Positions 37,965-48,330 of a stretch of DNA of 64,000 nucleotides are shown piece after piece. Position numbers and translations under genes: made by a program. Every line of letters begins with the position of its first letter. Within the stretch, counting starts at the first letter, position 1. The DNA comes from Stomorhina lunata (Eukaryota > Arthropoda > Insecta > Diptera > Rhiniidae): NCBI GenBank assembly GCA_933228675.1, contig OW121743.1, positions 85,460,938 to 85,524,937 on the forward strand, read 5' to 3'. Under the pieces are notes generated by a model. It saw nothing but the letters and a program-made list of their open reading frames with translations, had not been told where the DNA came from and did no database searches.

Positions 37965-39510
37965 TCTGTAGAGAACTTTTTCTGCAGAAACACTAATCAT
38001 CCACGGCTTTTTCTATAGAAAAAGTTATTTTCAAAAATTTTTTTTAAGAAAAACATATCATCGACATCTTTTTCTATAGAAAAACTTATCATCTTTCTTC
38101 TTAGAAAAATTGGCCATTCATAACCTTTTCTTTAGAAAAACTTATTATCCACAACTTTTTTTATAAAAAAACTTACAATCCATGACTTTTTCTATAGAAA
38201 ATCCTACAACTCAAAATTTTTTCTTTAGGAAAACAAAAACAATTTGGATTTTTTTTACAGAAAACTTACATCCATCACTTTTTAAACGGAAAACAATCCA
38301 CAAATTTTCCCATTGAAAAACTTACAATCCAAAACATTTTCTATAAAATAACTTAAAATCCACAACTTTTTCTATAAAAAAACTTACAATGCATAACTTT
38401 TTTATAAAAAAAAACTTACAATCCACAACTTTTTCTATAGAAAAACTTACAATCCATGACATTTTCTATAGCAAAACTTAAAATCCACAAACTTTTCTGT
38501 AGAAAAACTTACAATTCACAACTTTTTTTTATAGAAAAACTTAAAATTCACTACCTTTTCTATAAAATAATTTATCACCCATAATTTTTTGCACAGAAAA
38601 TCTTATCTTAAAAAATTTCTCTATAGAAAATTTAACATCCATCATCCACAACTTTTTCTAAAGATACACTTATCATCCACAACTTTTTTCATAGAAAAAC
38701 ATACAATCCTCAACATTTTCTATAGAAAAACTTAGATTCCACAACTTTTTATACGACTTATTCTATAGAAAAATTTAAAATCCATAGCTGTTCTTAAGAA
38801 AAACATATCATCCACAACTTTTTTTATATAAAAATTTGCAATCCACAACTTTTTCCGTAGAAAAACTTACAATCCACAACTTTTTTATAGAAAAACTTAC
38901 AATCCACAACTTTTTTATAAAAAAACTTACAATCCACAACTTTTTCTATAGAAAAACTTACAATCCACGACTTTTTCTATAGAAAAACTTACAATTGACA
39001 ACTTTTAGTAAAACTTACAATTCACAACTTTTTTCAAAGAAAAACTTACAATCCTCAACTTTTTCTATAGAAAAACTTACATTCCACAACTTTTTCTATA
39101 GACAAACTTAAAATCCACAACTTTTCAATAGAAAAACTTAAAATCCAAAACTGTTCTTAAAACAAACATATCATCCACAACTTTTTCTATATAAAAACTT
39201 ACCATCCACAAATTTTTCCATAGAAAAACTTACAATCCACAACTTTTTTTATAGAAAAATTTACAATCCACAACTTTTTCTATAAAAAAAAACTTGCAAT
39301 CGACGATTTTTTCTATAGAAAAACTTTCTATAGAAAAACTTACAATCAACAACTTTTTTTTAGAAAAACTTACAATCTACAACTTTTTCTAAAAAAAACT
39401 TCTAATCCAAAACTTTATTTTTGAATATCTTAGAATCCATCACTTTTTCCATAGAAAACAATCTACAAATTTTTCATTTTCTATAGAATAACTTTTAATC
39501 CACGACCTTG
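37965..39510. repeat. Palindrome-core minisatellite M10 (about 31-bp units, ACAATCCACAAC linker)
   Basis: About 50 diverged units of CTTTTTCTATAGAAAAACTT plus a distinctive linker ACAATCCACAAC. It is more degenerate than the neighbouring arrays, so probably older. The core is shared with the other arrays; the linker is unique in the window. Confidence 0.9.
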
Positions 39511-39689
39511 TCTTCTTTTTTTTTTTTTTTGTTTACGTTTGATCTCAATAATTGGACTAAATCAGATTTCTGGTACCTCCCATGGGTCAGTAATTCCGGA
39601 ATATTTTGTTGTACCATCAAACGCAAAAAAAACATATACGGACAACACTTCGTGATATAAGAAAAAAAAAACCCGCGTCATGCCCTTTT

Positions 39690-41165
39690 CTAATTGCTCC
39701 CTATGCTGATGGCCCTGAACTGGGGAAAAGGGAAAAAAACGAGTTCTTAAAATTTTCTGATCTTGAAGATAAGAATTTGAATTTTTTTATTTTCACGATT
39801 TGAAAAGTGTATGATTTGGGGAAATTTGGTCTTGTATCAAGTGGTGGTGTTCATATATGGTTATTTTTCACTTTTTTAAGGTTCCTAATATAGATGGCCC
39901 TGAACAGGGGAAAAGGTTCAAAAAACGAGTTTTTAATAGTTTTTGATATTGAAAATGAAAATTTTTTTATTTTCACGAACAAGAGCTACCACTTTGCCTC
40001 AGAAAGTAAATTCTTTGCAAGCCCATAAAAGAAAGTGTATGACTTGAGGAAAAACTGATCTTGTATCAAGTAGTGGTCTCCGTATATGGTTATTTTTCAC
40101 TTTTTTAAGGGCCCCCAATGTTGATGGCCCCGAATAAGGTGGAAAAAGGTAAAAAAACTGATTTTTAAAAGTTTTTGATCTTAAAGATGAAAATTTTGAT
40201 TTTTTTTTTCTTTTCACGATTTGTTCCTTATGATAAGGGCTACAACTTTGTCTCAAAAAATTAATCAAAGTTCCGAGCGGTTTGCAAGATATGAGCCTAA
40301 AAAAATTATCACTCTTTTGCAAAAACGAAAACCGGACCCCAATTCTTTGCGAGCCCATAACAAAAAGTGTATGACTTGGGGAAAAACTGGTCTTGTATCA
40401 AGTGGTGGTGTCCGTATATTGTTATTTTTCACTTTTTTAAGGGCTCCCAATGTTGATGAGCCTGAGCAGGGGGAAGAAGGTAAAAAAAATACTTTTTAAA
40501 AGTTTTTGATCTTGAAGATGGAAATTTTTATTTTTTTATTTCCACGATTTGTTCTTTATGACAAGAGCTACAATTTAACCTCAAAAAGTAAATCAAAATT
40601 CCTAACGGTTTGCAAGATATGAGCCTGAGAAAATTACCACTTTTTTGCAAAAATAAAACCGAGACCCCATAACAAAAAGTGTATGACTTGAGGAAAACTG
40701 ATCTTGTATCAAGTAGTGGTCTCCGTATATATTGATGGCGCCGAACAAGGGGAAAAAGGTAAGAAAACGAATTTTTAAATGTTTTTGATCTTAAAGATGA
40801 AAATTTTGATTTTTTTCTTTTCACGATTTGTTCCTTATGATAAGGGCTATAACTTTGTCTCAAAAAATAAATCAAAGTTCCGAGTTTTAAGGGCTCCCAA
40901 TGTTGATGGGCCTGAGCAGGGGGAAAAAGGTAAAAAAAATAATTTTAAAAAATTTTTGATCTTGAAGATTGAAATTTTCATTTTTTTTTCTTTTCACGAT
41001 TTGTTCTTTATGACAAGATCTACAACTTTGCCTTAGAATGTAAATCAAAATTTCGAACGGTTTACATGATATGAGCCCGAAAACTAATTTTTCGCAAAAA
41101 CTAAATTGAGACCCCAATTCTTTGCGAGCCCATAACCAAAATTGTATGATTTGGGGAAATATGAT
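39690..41165. repeat. Complex satellite, units up to about 332 bp
   Basis: Six diverged units can be anchored on the motif GATGGCCCTGAAC / GATGGGCCTGAGCAGG at about 39708, 39893, 40122, 40454, 40732 and 40906. The longest spacing is 332 bp; shorter ones lack internal pieces. Each unit contains TTCACGATTTGTTCTTTATG, GTAAATCAAAATTCCGAACG and CTTGTATCAAGTGGTGG. Several open frames on both strands come from these units and drift independently, so they are not taken as genes. Confidence 0.8.
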
Positions 41166-42411
41166 TATAAATGTTTCAAACCCTTGATTGAGACTCTGAG
41201 AAAAAAAATATTAAAAATCCCAAACGGATTAGATTTTATTACTTTTGACAAATATTTGGGTCATTAAAAAAAAACTTTAAACTTTCTCAAATATTCATAA
41301 AAATTTCTCAACATCTTTCTGATTTATTTCTCTTTCGATCAATAAGAAATATTAATAAAAAATAGTTAATAAATAATTGAAAAAAACTACAGTTCATTAG
41401 CCCGTATGACCATAATTTGTCTACGTCCCTCAAAGTCCATATTAATTAGCATTAACATTACCATTGGCATTAAACTTAAACTAAACAATAAATTTCTCTA
41501 AATCATAATAATTTTCATTAAAACTTTTCAAGATCTTTTACAATTTCTTGAAGCTCTCACTTCAAAGCCAACAACAAAATCACACGATCAACTTAAAAAA
41601 AAATGCCTCAACCAACCAAATGTTTTCAAAATCCCCCAAAATGTTTTTAATACCTAATAATAATAAAAAAAAAAAAAAATGGAGACATGACAATAAATTT
41701 CTTTTTTGTTTCGATATTTCTTTATGACTGGAAGTGATGAACATTCAACGGACGACATGATTTCCAAATATGCGTAAAAGATTCATTAGCATAATTGTAT
41801 GCGATCGCTCACACAATTTCAAAGTTCAATAGATTTTTTTCACTCTTTGATCAGTTTTGAAAGCAGACATTTTTTATTAAAACTGAAAAAAAAACACTTT
41901 CAACTACTAGATACTTATGTACATAGATGAAGTGGTAAAATAAGCGGATGGTATGTGGACGGACAGACGATCGGACGGATGGGAGGTTGGATGTTTGGAC
42001 ATTTACCTCGATAGACAAAATACATAATTACATAATTAGTTATATAGATTTATATTCATTGACTTGTCTTAGTTAGAAATTGATTTTTGGATGTTTGTAT
42101 ATATTTCTTAATGAATTCAATTGAGGAGTGTTATCGAGACGGGTGGAGTCTTTGAGAAATGTACACTGTAATAAAAAGTTTTATAGTCGAGATAACAACA
42201 TGATTATTTCACATAAAATATTCAAATTTGTGTTATTTCCAAAAGAAAATGTCTTCCAACGTTAGCATTACTATAACGAAATCTTATCAGATTAGATCAT
42301 ACTCGTCAATTTTTTAATACATATCTCATTTTCCAAAGAAGTATCTTAAGAGATCTCAAGACTTAAGTCATTATTGTTGTTCAAAAGAGACTTACTTAAA
42401 TGGCCTATATT
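41166..42411. other. Unique sequence, no gene seen
   Basis: Contains a GGACGGACAGACGATCGGAC stretch at about 41957-41980 that resembles a Helentron microsatellite without the rest of an element. Confidence 0.4.
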
Positions 42412-42694
42412 CAGGAGTAGGCAACCCATTCCACCAGTAGCCGATGTATATTTATAATTTTCGTAAATACCACGATCATTAATAAAACTCGTGAAAATGA
42501 GTATTAAAATCATTCATTTAGAATTTGGATGTCAACAGAGTTGGTTGGTGCCGCTTTCTTAAAGAAACACAAAAACAAAATAGGCAAGAAACAAATCGAA
42601 ATCCAATTTATAGCAACAAAATACATGGTTCGAGAGAACAAAGAAATATAATCTCGAATATTGTTGCCACGACACTATTATTTTTGTAAACATT
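42412..42694 (+). repeat. Dispersed 0.28-kb repeat, left copy
   Basis: Reverse complement of 54543-54831 over its whole length. Shared blocks include CAGGAGTAGGCAA, AACTCGTGAAAATGA, GAGTTGGTTGGTGCCGC and ATGGTTCGAGAGAACAAAGA. Homology stops sharply on both sides. It has no terminal inverted repeats and no recognised coding sequence. Confidence 0.85.
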
Positions 42695-42779
42695 AGGTAT
42701 ATTTTTGTAAATATTGACAATATTTTTTAAAACAGAAATAAATTCTAATATTAAACTATTTTAGATATTTTCGATTCCA

Positions 42780-43057
42780 AACATTTTTTTATAGAAAAAT
42801 TCTTAATAAAAATATTTTCTTTGGAAGATTGTTCGATACAAATTAGATTTAATAGAAAATTTTTCGATAAAAATAATTTTCTGTAAAAATTTTCGATAAA
42901 AAAAATTTGTTTATATCAAAAAATTTTGAAATCTTTTATAGAAAAATTTTCGATAAATTTTTTTTTTTTTTTAAATATTTGATGAACAAATTTTCCACAG
43001 AAAAATTTTTGATAAAAAAATTTTCTATAGAAAAATTTTTGATAAAAAAATTTTCTA
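42780..43057. repeat. Palindrome-core minisatellite M11, left part (30-bp units)
   Basis: Degenerate to good units of ATTTTCTATAGAAAAATTTT with a TGATAAAA linker. The array is interrupted by a hairpin element at 43058. Confidence 0.88.
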
Positions 43058-43153
43058 TTAATGTAACAGATCAATTTATTGATAAAAAGCCAAAAAATGT
43101 TTCTCCGCAAACATTTTTTGGCTTTTTATCAATAAATTGATCTGTTACATTAA
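43058..43153. mobile_element. 96-bp near-perfect hairpin inserted in the minisatellite
   Basis: Two 45-base arms are exact reverse complements around a CTCCGC loop. Landmarks are TTAATGTAACAGATCAATTT at the left and AAATTGATCTGTTACATTAA at the right. The outermost TTAA on both sides could be a TTAA target duplication (piggyBac type), or TTA/TAA could belong to the arms; the palindrome makes this ambiguous. A further inverted ATGTAACAGG follows at 43161-43170. No coding sequence. Confidence 0.85.
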
Positions 43154-43234
43154 TAAATAAATGTAACAGGTTTGGGATCAAATGCAAATACACTTCTTTT
43201 TGAATAATATTTACATCCCGACTAATTTGTTATT
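43154..43234. other. Short spacer next to the hairpin
   Basis: Unique sequence between the hairpin and the right part of the array. It begins with another ATGTAACAG motif. Confidence 0.4.
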
Positions 43235-43940
43235 TTTTAAAAAAATTTTCTATAGAAAAATTTTTGATAAAAAAAATTTTTTTTAGAAAAATTTTTGATA
43301 AAAAAATTTTCTATAGAAAAATTTTTGTTAAAAAAATTTTCTATCTAAACATTTTTGATAAAAAAATTTTCTATAGAAAAATTTTTGGTAAAAAAATTTT
43401 CTATAGAAAAATTTTTGATAAAAAAATTTTTTATAGAATAATTTTTGATAAACAAATTTTCTATAGAAAAATTTTTGATAAAAAAATTTTCTATAGAAAA
43501 ATTTTTGATAAAAAAAATTTTCTATAGAAAAATTTTTGATAAAAAAATTTTCTATAGAAAAATTTTTGTTAAAAAAAATTTTCTATAGAAAAATTTTTGA
43601 TAAAAAAATTTTCTATAGAAACATTGATAAAAAAAAATTTCTATAGAAAAATTTTTGATAAAAAAATTTTCTATAGAAAAATTTTTGTTAAAAAAATTTT
43701 CTATAGAAACATTTTTGATAAAAAAATTTTCTATGGAAAAATTTTTGATAAAAAAATTTTCTATAGAAAAATTTTTGATAAAAAAATTTTCTATAGAAAC
43801 ATTGATAAAAAAAATTTTCTATAGAAAAATTTTTGTTAAAAAAATTTTCTATAGAACATTTTTTGATAAAAAAATTTTCTATAGAAAAATTTTTGATAAA
43901 CAAATTTTCTATAGAAAAATTTTTGATGAAAAAATTTTCT
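43235..43940. repeat. Palindrome-core minisatellite M11, right part (30-bp units)
   Basis: About 23 units of TTTTCTATAGAAAAATTTTT plus GATAAAAAAA. Units with the short linker GAAACATTGATAAAAAA recur about 180 bp apart (43618 and 43797). Because 30 is divisible by three, frames stay open on both strands and give a ten-residue FYRKIFDKKI-type repeat, which is an artefact. Confidence 0.92.
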
Positions 43941-43984
43941 ATATGTTGGAGATTCCAAATGTAAGTAACATTCTTAACATCTTT

Positions 43985-44728
43985 ATACCCTTCACCACCA
44001 TAGGTGGAAAGGGTATTATAAGCTTGTGCTGATGTATGTAACGCATAGAAATATTTGCCATCTTTTAGTATACCAATTGGCTTAGAATCACTTTCTGAGT
44101 CGACTTAGCGATGTCAGTCCGTCCGCCCGTCTGGCTTAGAATCACTTTCTGAGTCGACTTAGCGATGTCAGTCCGTCCGTCCATCTGGACGGCTTGACCC
44201 CCATGTAAGCCATGTAATTAAAGTACAGGTCGCAATTCTAAAGATAATTTAATGAAATTTGGCACAGATTATTTTTTTTTTCAAGTGAGACCATGCCTAT
44301 TTAAATTTGTTAAAATCGGTCCGATATTTATGGTACCTCCCATAGGTCCCACTTCCTGGAATTGATATTTTAGCTACAAATATCAATATTTTTTCATGAC
44401 ATTTAAAAAAAACTGCTTGTGTAAACTTAAATCACCAAATTTCGTTGAAATCGGTCCAAATTTGACCATAGGTCCCATACAAACTCTTCTGTCAAAACCC
44501 ACTAAATGAGACCAAAAAAGTTTATTTTTTGTAACAACTGACCCTATCTCTCATATAAGTCCATATGACGGAAATAGCTTTAATATATAAGTTTTTAGAA
44601 AATGTTTGTATGATGGCAAAATTTAGCAAATATTTGTCTTTATACAGGAAAAATAACACCTTTGACCTTAGTGGTAAAGGGTATCGTATGGTCGGGCTTG
44701 ACCGACTATAGCACTTTCTTACTTGTTT
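43985..44728 (+). mobile_element. DINE-1/Helentron-like element, copy H12
   Basis: Full canonical ends: ATACCCTTCACCACCATAGG forming a hairpin with GGTGGAAAGGGTAT at the 5' side, and GGGTATCGTATG, GTCGGGCTTGACCGAC stem-loop and CTTTCTTACTTGTTT at the 3' side. The microsatellite segment is duplicated: a 54-bp unit starting CTTAGAATCACTTTCTGAG occurs at 44081-44134 and 44135-44188. One of the two 'GGTCCACATTTGACC' body blocks is deleted. Confidence 0.87.
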
Positions 44729-44904
44729 GACTGCAGGAAGAGTCATTGTGAAATTGCGGTGTCAAATTTCGAATCACGGAAACCCTTATGTTACAGTTGC
44801 TGCCAACTCGAGTATTTCGAAACTGTCATATTTTTCTTATATACTATTAAAGTTTTTGTTGAAATTAAGGGCCTCCTAAATTCAGGCTATCAAAATTTGA
44901 CTGT

Positions 44905-45172
44905 TTATATAGCTTCTGTACTTATCATTCTAGTTGGCATAACATATCATATTGAGCCTGAGTTCAATCCCCAGTCATGATACACATAATTTTTTATAAT
45001 TTTCTTTTTAAATTATTAATTACCACAGTTAACACGCTGTCGATGTTAAAAATAACATTGACGGTAGAACAAAAAAAGCTTAAATAATGCGTTCATCAAC
45101 AAATGACGCAACTTTACTGTTCTGAAAATGGACATTACTTGCAATTACAGTGTTGAATAATAAAAAGCTTCA
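44905..45172 (+). mobile_element. tRNA-derived SINE-like element, copy 1
   Basis: A tRNA-like head has an A-box-like TCTAGTTGGCA (44929-44939) and a B-box-like AGTTCAATCC (44961-44970), with GCATAACATATCATATTGAGC between them. The same head occurs on the minus strand near 57570-57634. A body follows with TTAACACGCTGTCGATG, AACAAAAAAAGCTTAAATAA and an end with ACGCAACTTTACTGTTCTG and ACAGTGTTGAATAATAAAAAGCT. The SINE assignment rests on the pol III boxes plus the shared body. No cloverleaf can be folded from the head, so this is not a functional tRNA. Confidence 0.6.
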
Positions 45173-45240
45173 TCTCTCGTATTCACTTCTCTACTATACC
45201 CTTTCCAAAGATAACCCAATTCGTTTATACACTTTATATC

Positions 45241-46106
45241 GGGTTATCCATTTTGCGGTTTCAAAAGTGAACGTAAATAAAACACATATAAAATATTTTT
45301 TTTATGATATTTCTTTTTTATTAAAGTTTGAACGTTGACATTATGTGTGAAACACTACATCATTTAAATGACCATCACGAGAAATTTTGAAAAGCATTGA
45401 TTCTTTTGAGGTAATTTTCGACCACTTTTTGGCACATATTGGGCGGTATTTTTTTTAATGGTTTGTCAGCATAAACACGGTCTTTTGCGTAGCCCCATTA
45501 AAAAATGTCTAATGGTGTCAAATCGCATGATCATGATATCTCCACGACGAGAAATTATGCGGCCAGGAAATGTCTCTTGCAATAAAGCCGTATTCGCTCG
45601 AGTTGTGTAGCATATGTCACCGTCTTGTTGAAACCACATATTCTCCAAGTCGTATTCCTCAATAGCAGGCAAAAATATAGTCGGTTATCATATGATCATA
45701 ACGCTCCGAATTCATGGAATCGACACATTCGGGTCTTCGGCAACACTTTCACTTACAGCAGCGATATTTTCAGCGGATCGTGCGAAACGATGATACACAG
45801 GCCTTATCATATTTGTAAGCGCTCCAGTCTCTTCAAATTTCTTCACAATTTTGTCAATTGCTTGCGTAGTTAGACGATTATGTAAACCATAAACCATAAT
45901 CTTCTCTCAAAGCGCGACATGTGGCTTGTGCAGAATCACCATTTTTGTAGTATGTTTTGATAATTTTTTTGCGTTGTGTGATACTTACATAAGTGATCCA
46001 CTTTCGTCAGACTTTCAACTGAAAAGAAAAAAATTGGTTTAACAACTTAGTTTGACAGATGTCCACCTCCAGTCCTCTACTTTTAAAAGCACGAAATGGA
46101 TAACCC
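45241..46106 (-). mobile_element. Internally deleted mariner-family element
   Basis: Terminal inverted repeats of about 28 bp with a few mismatches bound the element: GGGTTATCCATTTTGCG at 45241 and, inverted, GGGTTATCCATTTCGTG ending at 46106. The interior encodes a broken transposase on the minus strand. Flanking TA duplications are not clear. Size is about 0.87 kb, shorter than the 1.3 kb expected for a full mariner. Confidence 0.8.
45341..46003 (-). pseudogene. Mariner-family transposase pseudogene (possibly rosa/DD41D-like)
   Basis: A DDE transposase would cut and paste the element by acting on its terminal repeats. Fragments are recognisable from the N to the C terminus. A helix-turn-helix part includes SITQRKKIIKTYYKNGDSAQ, then (after a 7-base TATGGTT duplication that shifts the frame) LTTQAIDKIVKKFEETGAL. 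A large internal deletion at about 45717, after AEDPNVSIP, removes the region with the first catalytic aspartate. The second catalytic region survives (MWFQQDG...CYTTRAN, FPGRIISRRGDI). A small deletion then shifts the frame, and the third-aspartate segment CDLTPLD follows in another frame with a stop soon after. The conserved end IPPNMCQKVVENYLKRINA and a final DVVFHT-stop (45341-45343) are still readable. The residue pattern resembles rosa-type mariners, but the spacing cannot be counted across the deletion. Certainly inactive. Confidence 0.8.
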
Positions 46107-47443
46107 TTTACAATTATATAGGCGCTATTTGCCTGAGTATTTGACAATCCAACTTTGATAAGAGTTGTGCTTAAATCTCTTACAAAGTGCATTTCTCGGT
46201 TTTGGGATTAAAAACTGATATAAAATTAATTTGATTAACTTTTGATCATGATTTTATGGAAATTTTGGCTATGATCCATCTTAAGAGTTTAAGGGTCTAG
46301 TAGATTCTTTATCATCACAAGATAGAGTTAAAACGCATAAGCAAGAATTCGCTTTGTGAAATTGTGCAGAGCTTTGGCATTTTATAACGATTAATTTATA
46401 GTTTGAAAAACTAGATAATACTAGATGATACAGGAAATCACTCAAATTGTAAGCAAATATTTATTTGTATATCTTCCTTTTCTCTCAGTGTAATCAAAAT
46501 ACCATCCATAGTTGGTAATCGATCGAAACAACATCAAATGCTGTAGCCCCAAATAAAGAAAAAACAATAACAACTATAAAGAGACAAAATTCAAAAGAAA
46601 ATCTTGAAACTAAAATGGTGACTATCAAGTGATCGATGCCAATGTTAAAGTATGGGTTGCCCACAAACACCAACACATGCCGAACATTTACATAAGTGCG
46701 TGGAGCTAAAAACTAAACATTAAAGAATTGCGTTTGCTACTAAATATGTATACGAAAATGGTTATGCTGGGCTGTTGTGATTTCAATATTTCTGTATGTA
46801 CTCAAAGTACTCGAAGCCTCTTTCATTGTTGGCAACCGTTTGTTCATTAAAGATTCATCAGGTGTCGGACCAAAGAAGAAAACGCTTGCAGACACAATAT
46901 TATTGTGTGTATAAGCATGACATTTAAAGAGTCAAGATAACCAAACTTAAACTATGGATCCATACTGACAGTAGTACTCGTTTGTATTTGTGATGAGTAG
47001 AGATAGCGGATGGAGAAGAGACAAACACGCACTTTAAAAAATATTTGTTGTATTGTTTATGAAAATGTACAATCGAACATACCATGGCATACATTAAATG
47101 TAAATATTTAATTCTTTGTTGTTGTTCCAGGCCATATAGTTGTTGTTTGTCGCATCGTTATTGACCATCAATTTTGTATGAATCGATTTGGATGTTTATT
47201 ACAAAAACTACTGTGTCGATTGTTGTGCTGTTGCTTCTGCTGCTGGAATTGTTTGAGTATTAGTGTGACTTTCTTTTCCAACGAATCGTTTTTAATATGA
47301 CCAATGTCTGTATGATTTACAAAAGACCTCCGCCTTCATTGTCCAACTAGAGGTTTTAAGTTGGTATGGTTGTATCGATAAATGCCCTATGTACAGTTTA
47401 GAATGTTGTTTAAATAAAATATATAGTCGAAAGATCGAACTTA
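46107..47443. other. Unique sequence, no gene seen
   Basis: Includes a hydrophobic 60-codon minus-strand frame at 46494-46676 with no family match. Not called. Confidence 0.45.
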
Positions 47444-47572
47444 TGTGGGGTTTATATAACTCAAGCGGCTGACGATTGAGTGAAATTTACATATGTTTTG
47501 TTATTATAACAAAAACAAAATACATGTAAATTTCACTCAATCGTCAGCCGCTTGAGTTATGTTAACCCCACA
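47444..47572. mobile_element. 129-bp palindromic MITE, copy 2 (TTA target duplication)
   Basis: Same length and sequence class as 4503-4631, with better preserved ends: TGTGGGGTTTATATAACTCA and, inverted, TGTGGGGTTAACATAACTCA. TTA flanks lie at 47441-47443 and 47573-47575. It is 11 bases from the next Helentron-like element. Non-coding; PIF/Harbinger-type by target site (inference). Confidence 0.88.
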
Positions 47573-47583
47573 TTAGTCCTAGT

Positions 47584-48330
47584 AAAAACAAGTAAGAAAG
47601 TGCTATAGTCGGTCAAGCCAGACCATACGATACCCTTCACCATTAAGGTCAAAGGTGTTCTTTTTCCATTATAAAGACAAATATTTGCAAAATTTTGCAA
47701 AATCAAAATCATACAAACATTTTCTCAAAACTTATATATTTAAGCTTTTTCCGTTATTTAGACTTATATGAGAGCTAGGGTCAAATGTACACCGAAATTT
47801 GGCAAATTGATTACACTTGTTACAAAAATTATGTATGCGAAAAATAAACTTAAAATTCTCATTATTGTCAAATTTATGAGCGTTTTAGTAATTTTTGTCT
47901 CATTTATTGCGTTTTGATAGAAGAGTTTGTATGGGAGCTATGGTCAAATGTGGACCGATTTCAAAATTAGCTTTTTTTAAATTTCATGAAAAAATATTTA
48001 TATTTGTGGTCAATATATCAATTCCGGGAAGTGGGACCTATGGGAGTGGTACCACAAATAATAGACCGATTGTGACGTATTTCAATGGCCATGGTCCCAC
48101 TATCAAAAAAATGATCTGCGCCAAATTTTATCAAATTATTTTTAGAATTGCGACCTGTACTTTGATTACATGATTTATATGGCGGTCCGTCCAGACGGAC
48201 GGGCGGACTGACATCGCTAAATCGACTCAAAAAGTGATTCTAAGTCTATTGGTATACAAATATTTCTTTCGTTACATACATCAGCACAAACTTATAATAC
48301 CCTTTCCAACTATGGTGGTGAAGGGTATAA
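47584..48330 (-). mobile_element. DINE-1/Helentron-like element, copy H13
   Basis: Plus-strand start AAACAAGTAAGAAAGTGCTA, a GTCGGTCAAGCCAGAC stem-loop with one mismatch, and an ATACCCTTCACCA box. The body has a CCAAAATTTTGCAAAATC-type expansion. The microsatellite is GGTCCGTCCAGACGGACGG, and the end box is GGTGGTGAAGGGTATA at 48329. Nearly complete. Confidence 0.85.

Noticed and set aside
39999..41117. Overlapping frames of 76-119 codons
   Set aside because: They come from the complex satellite; residues are not kept between units, and frames exist on both strands.
43264..44032. Several 70-125-codon open frames with FYRKIFDKKI repeats
   Set aside because: Same cause: translation of 30-bp units, present in overlapping frames and on the opposite strand.
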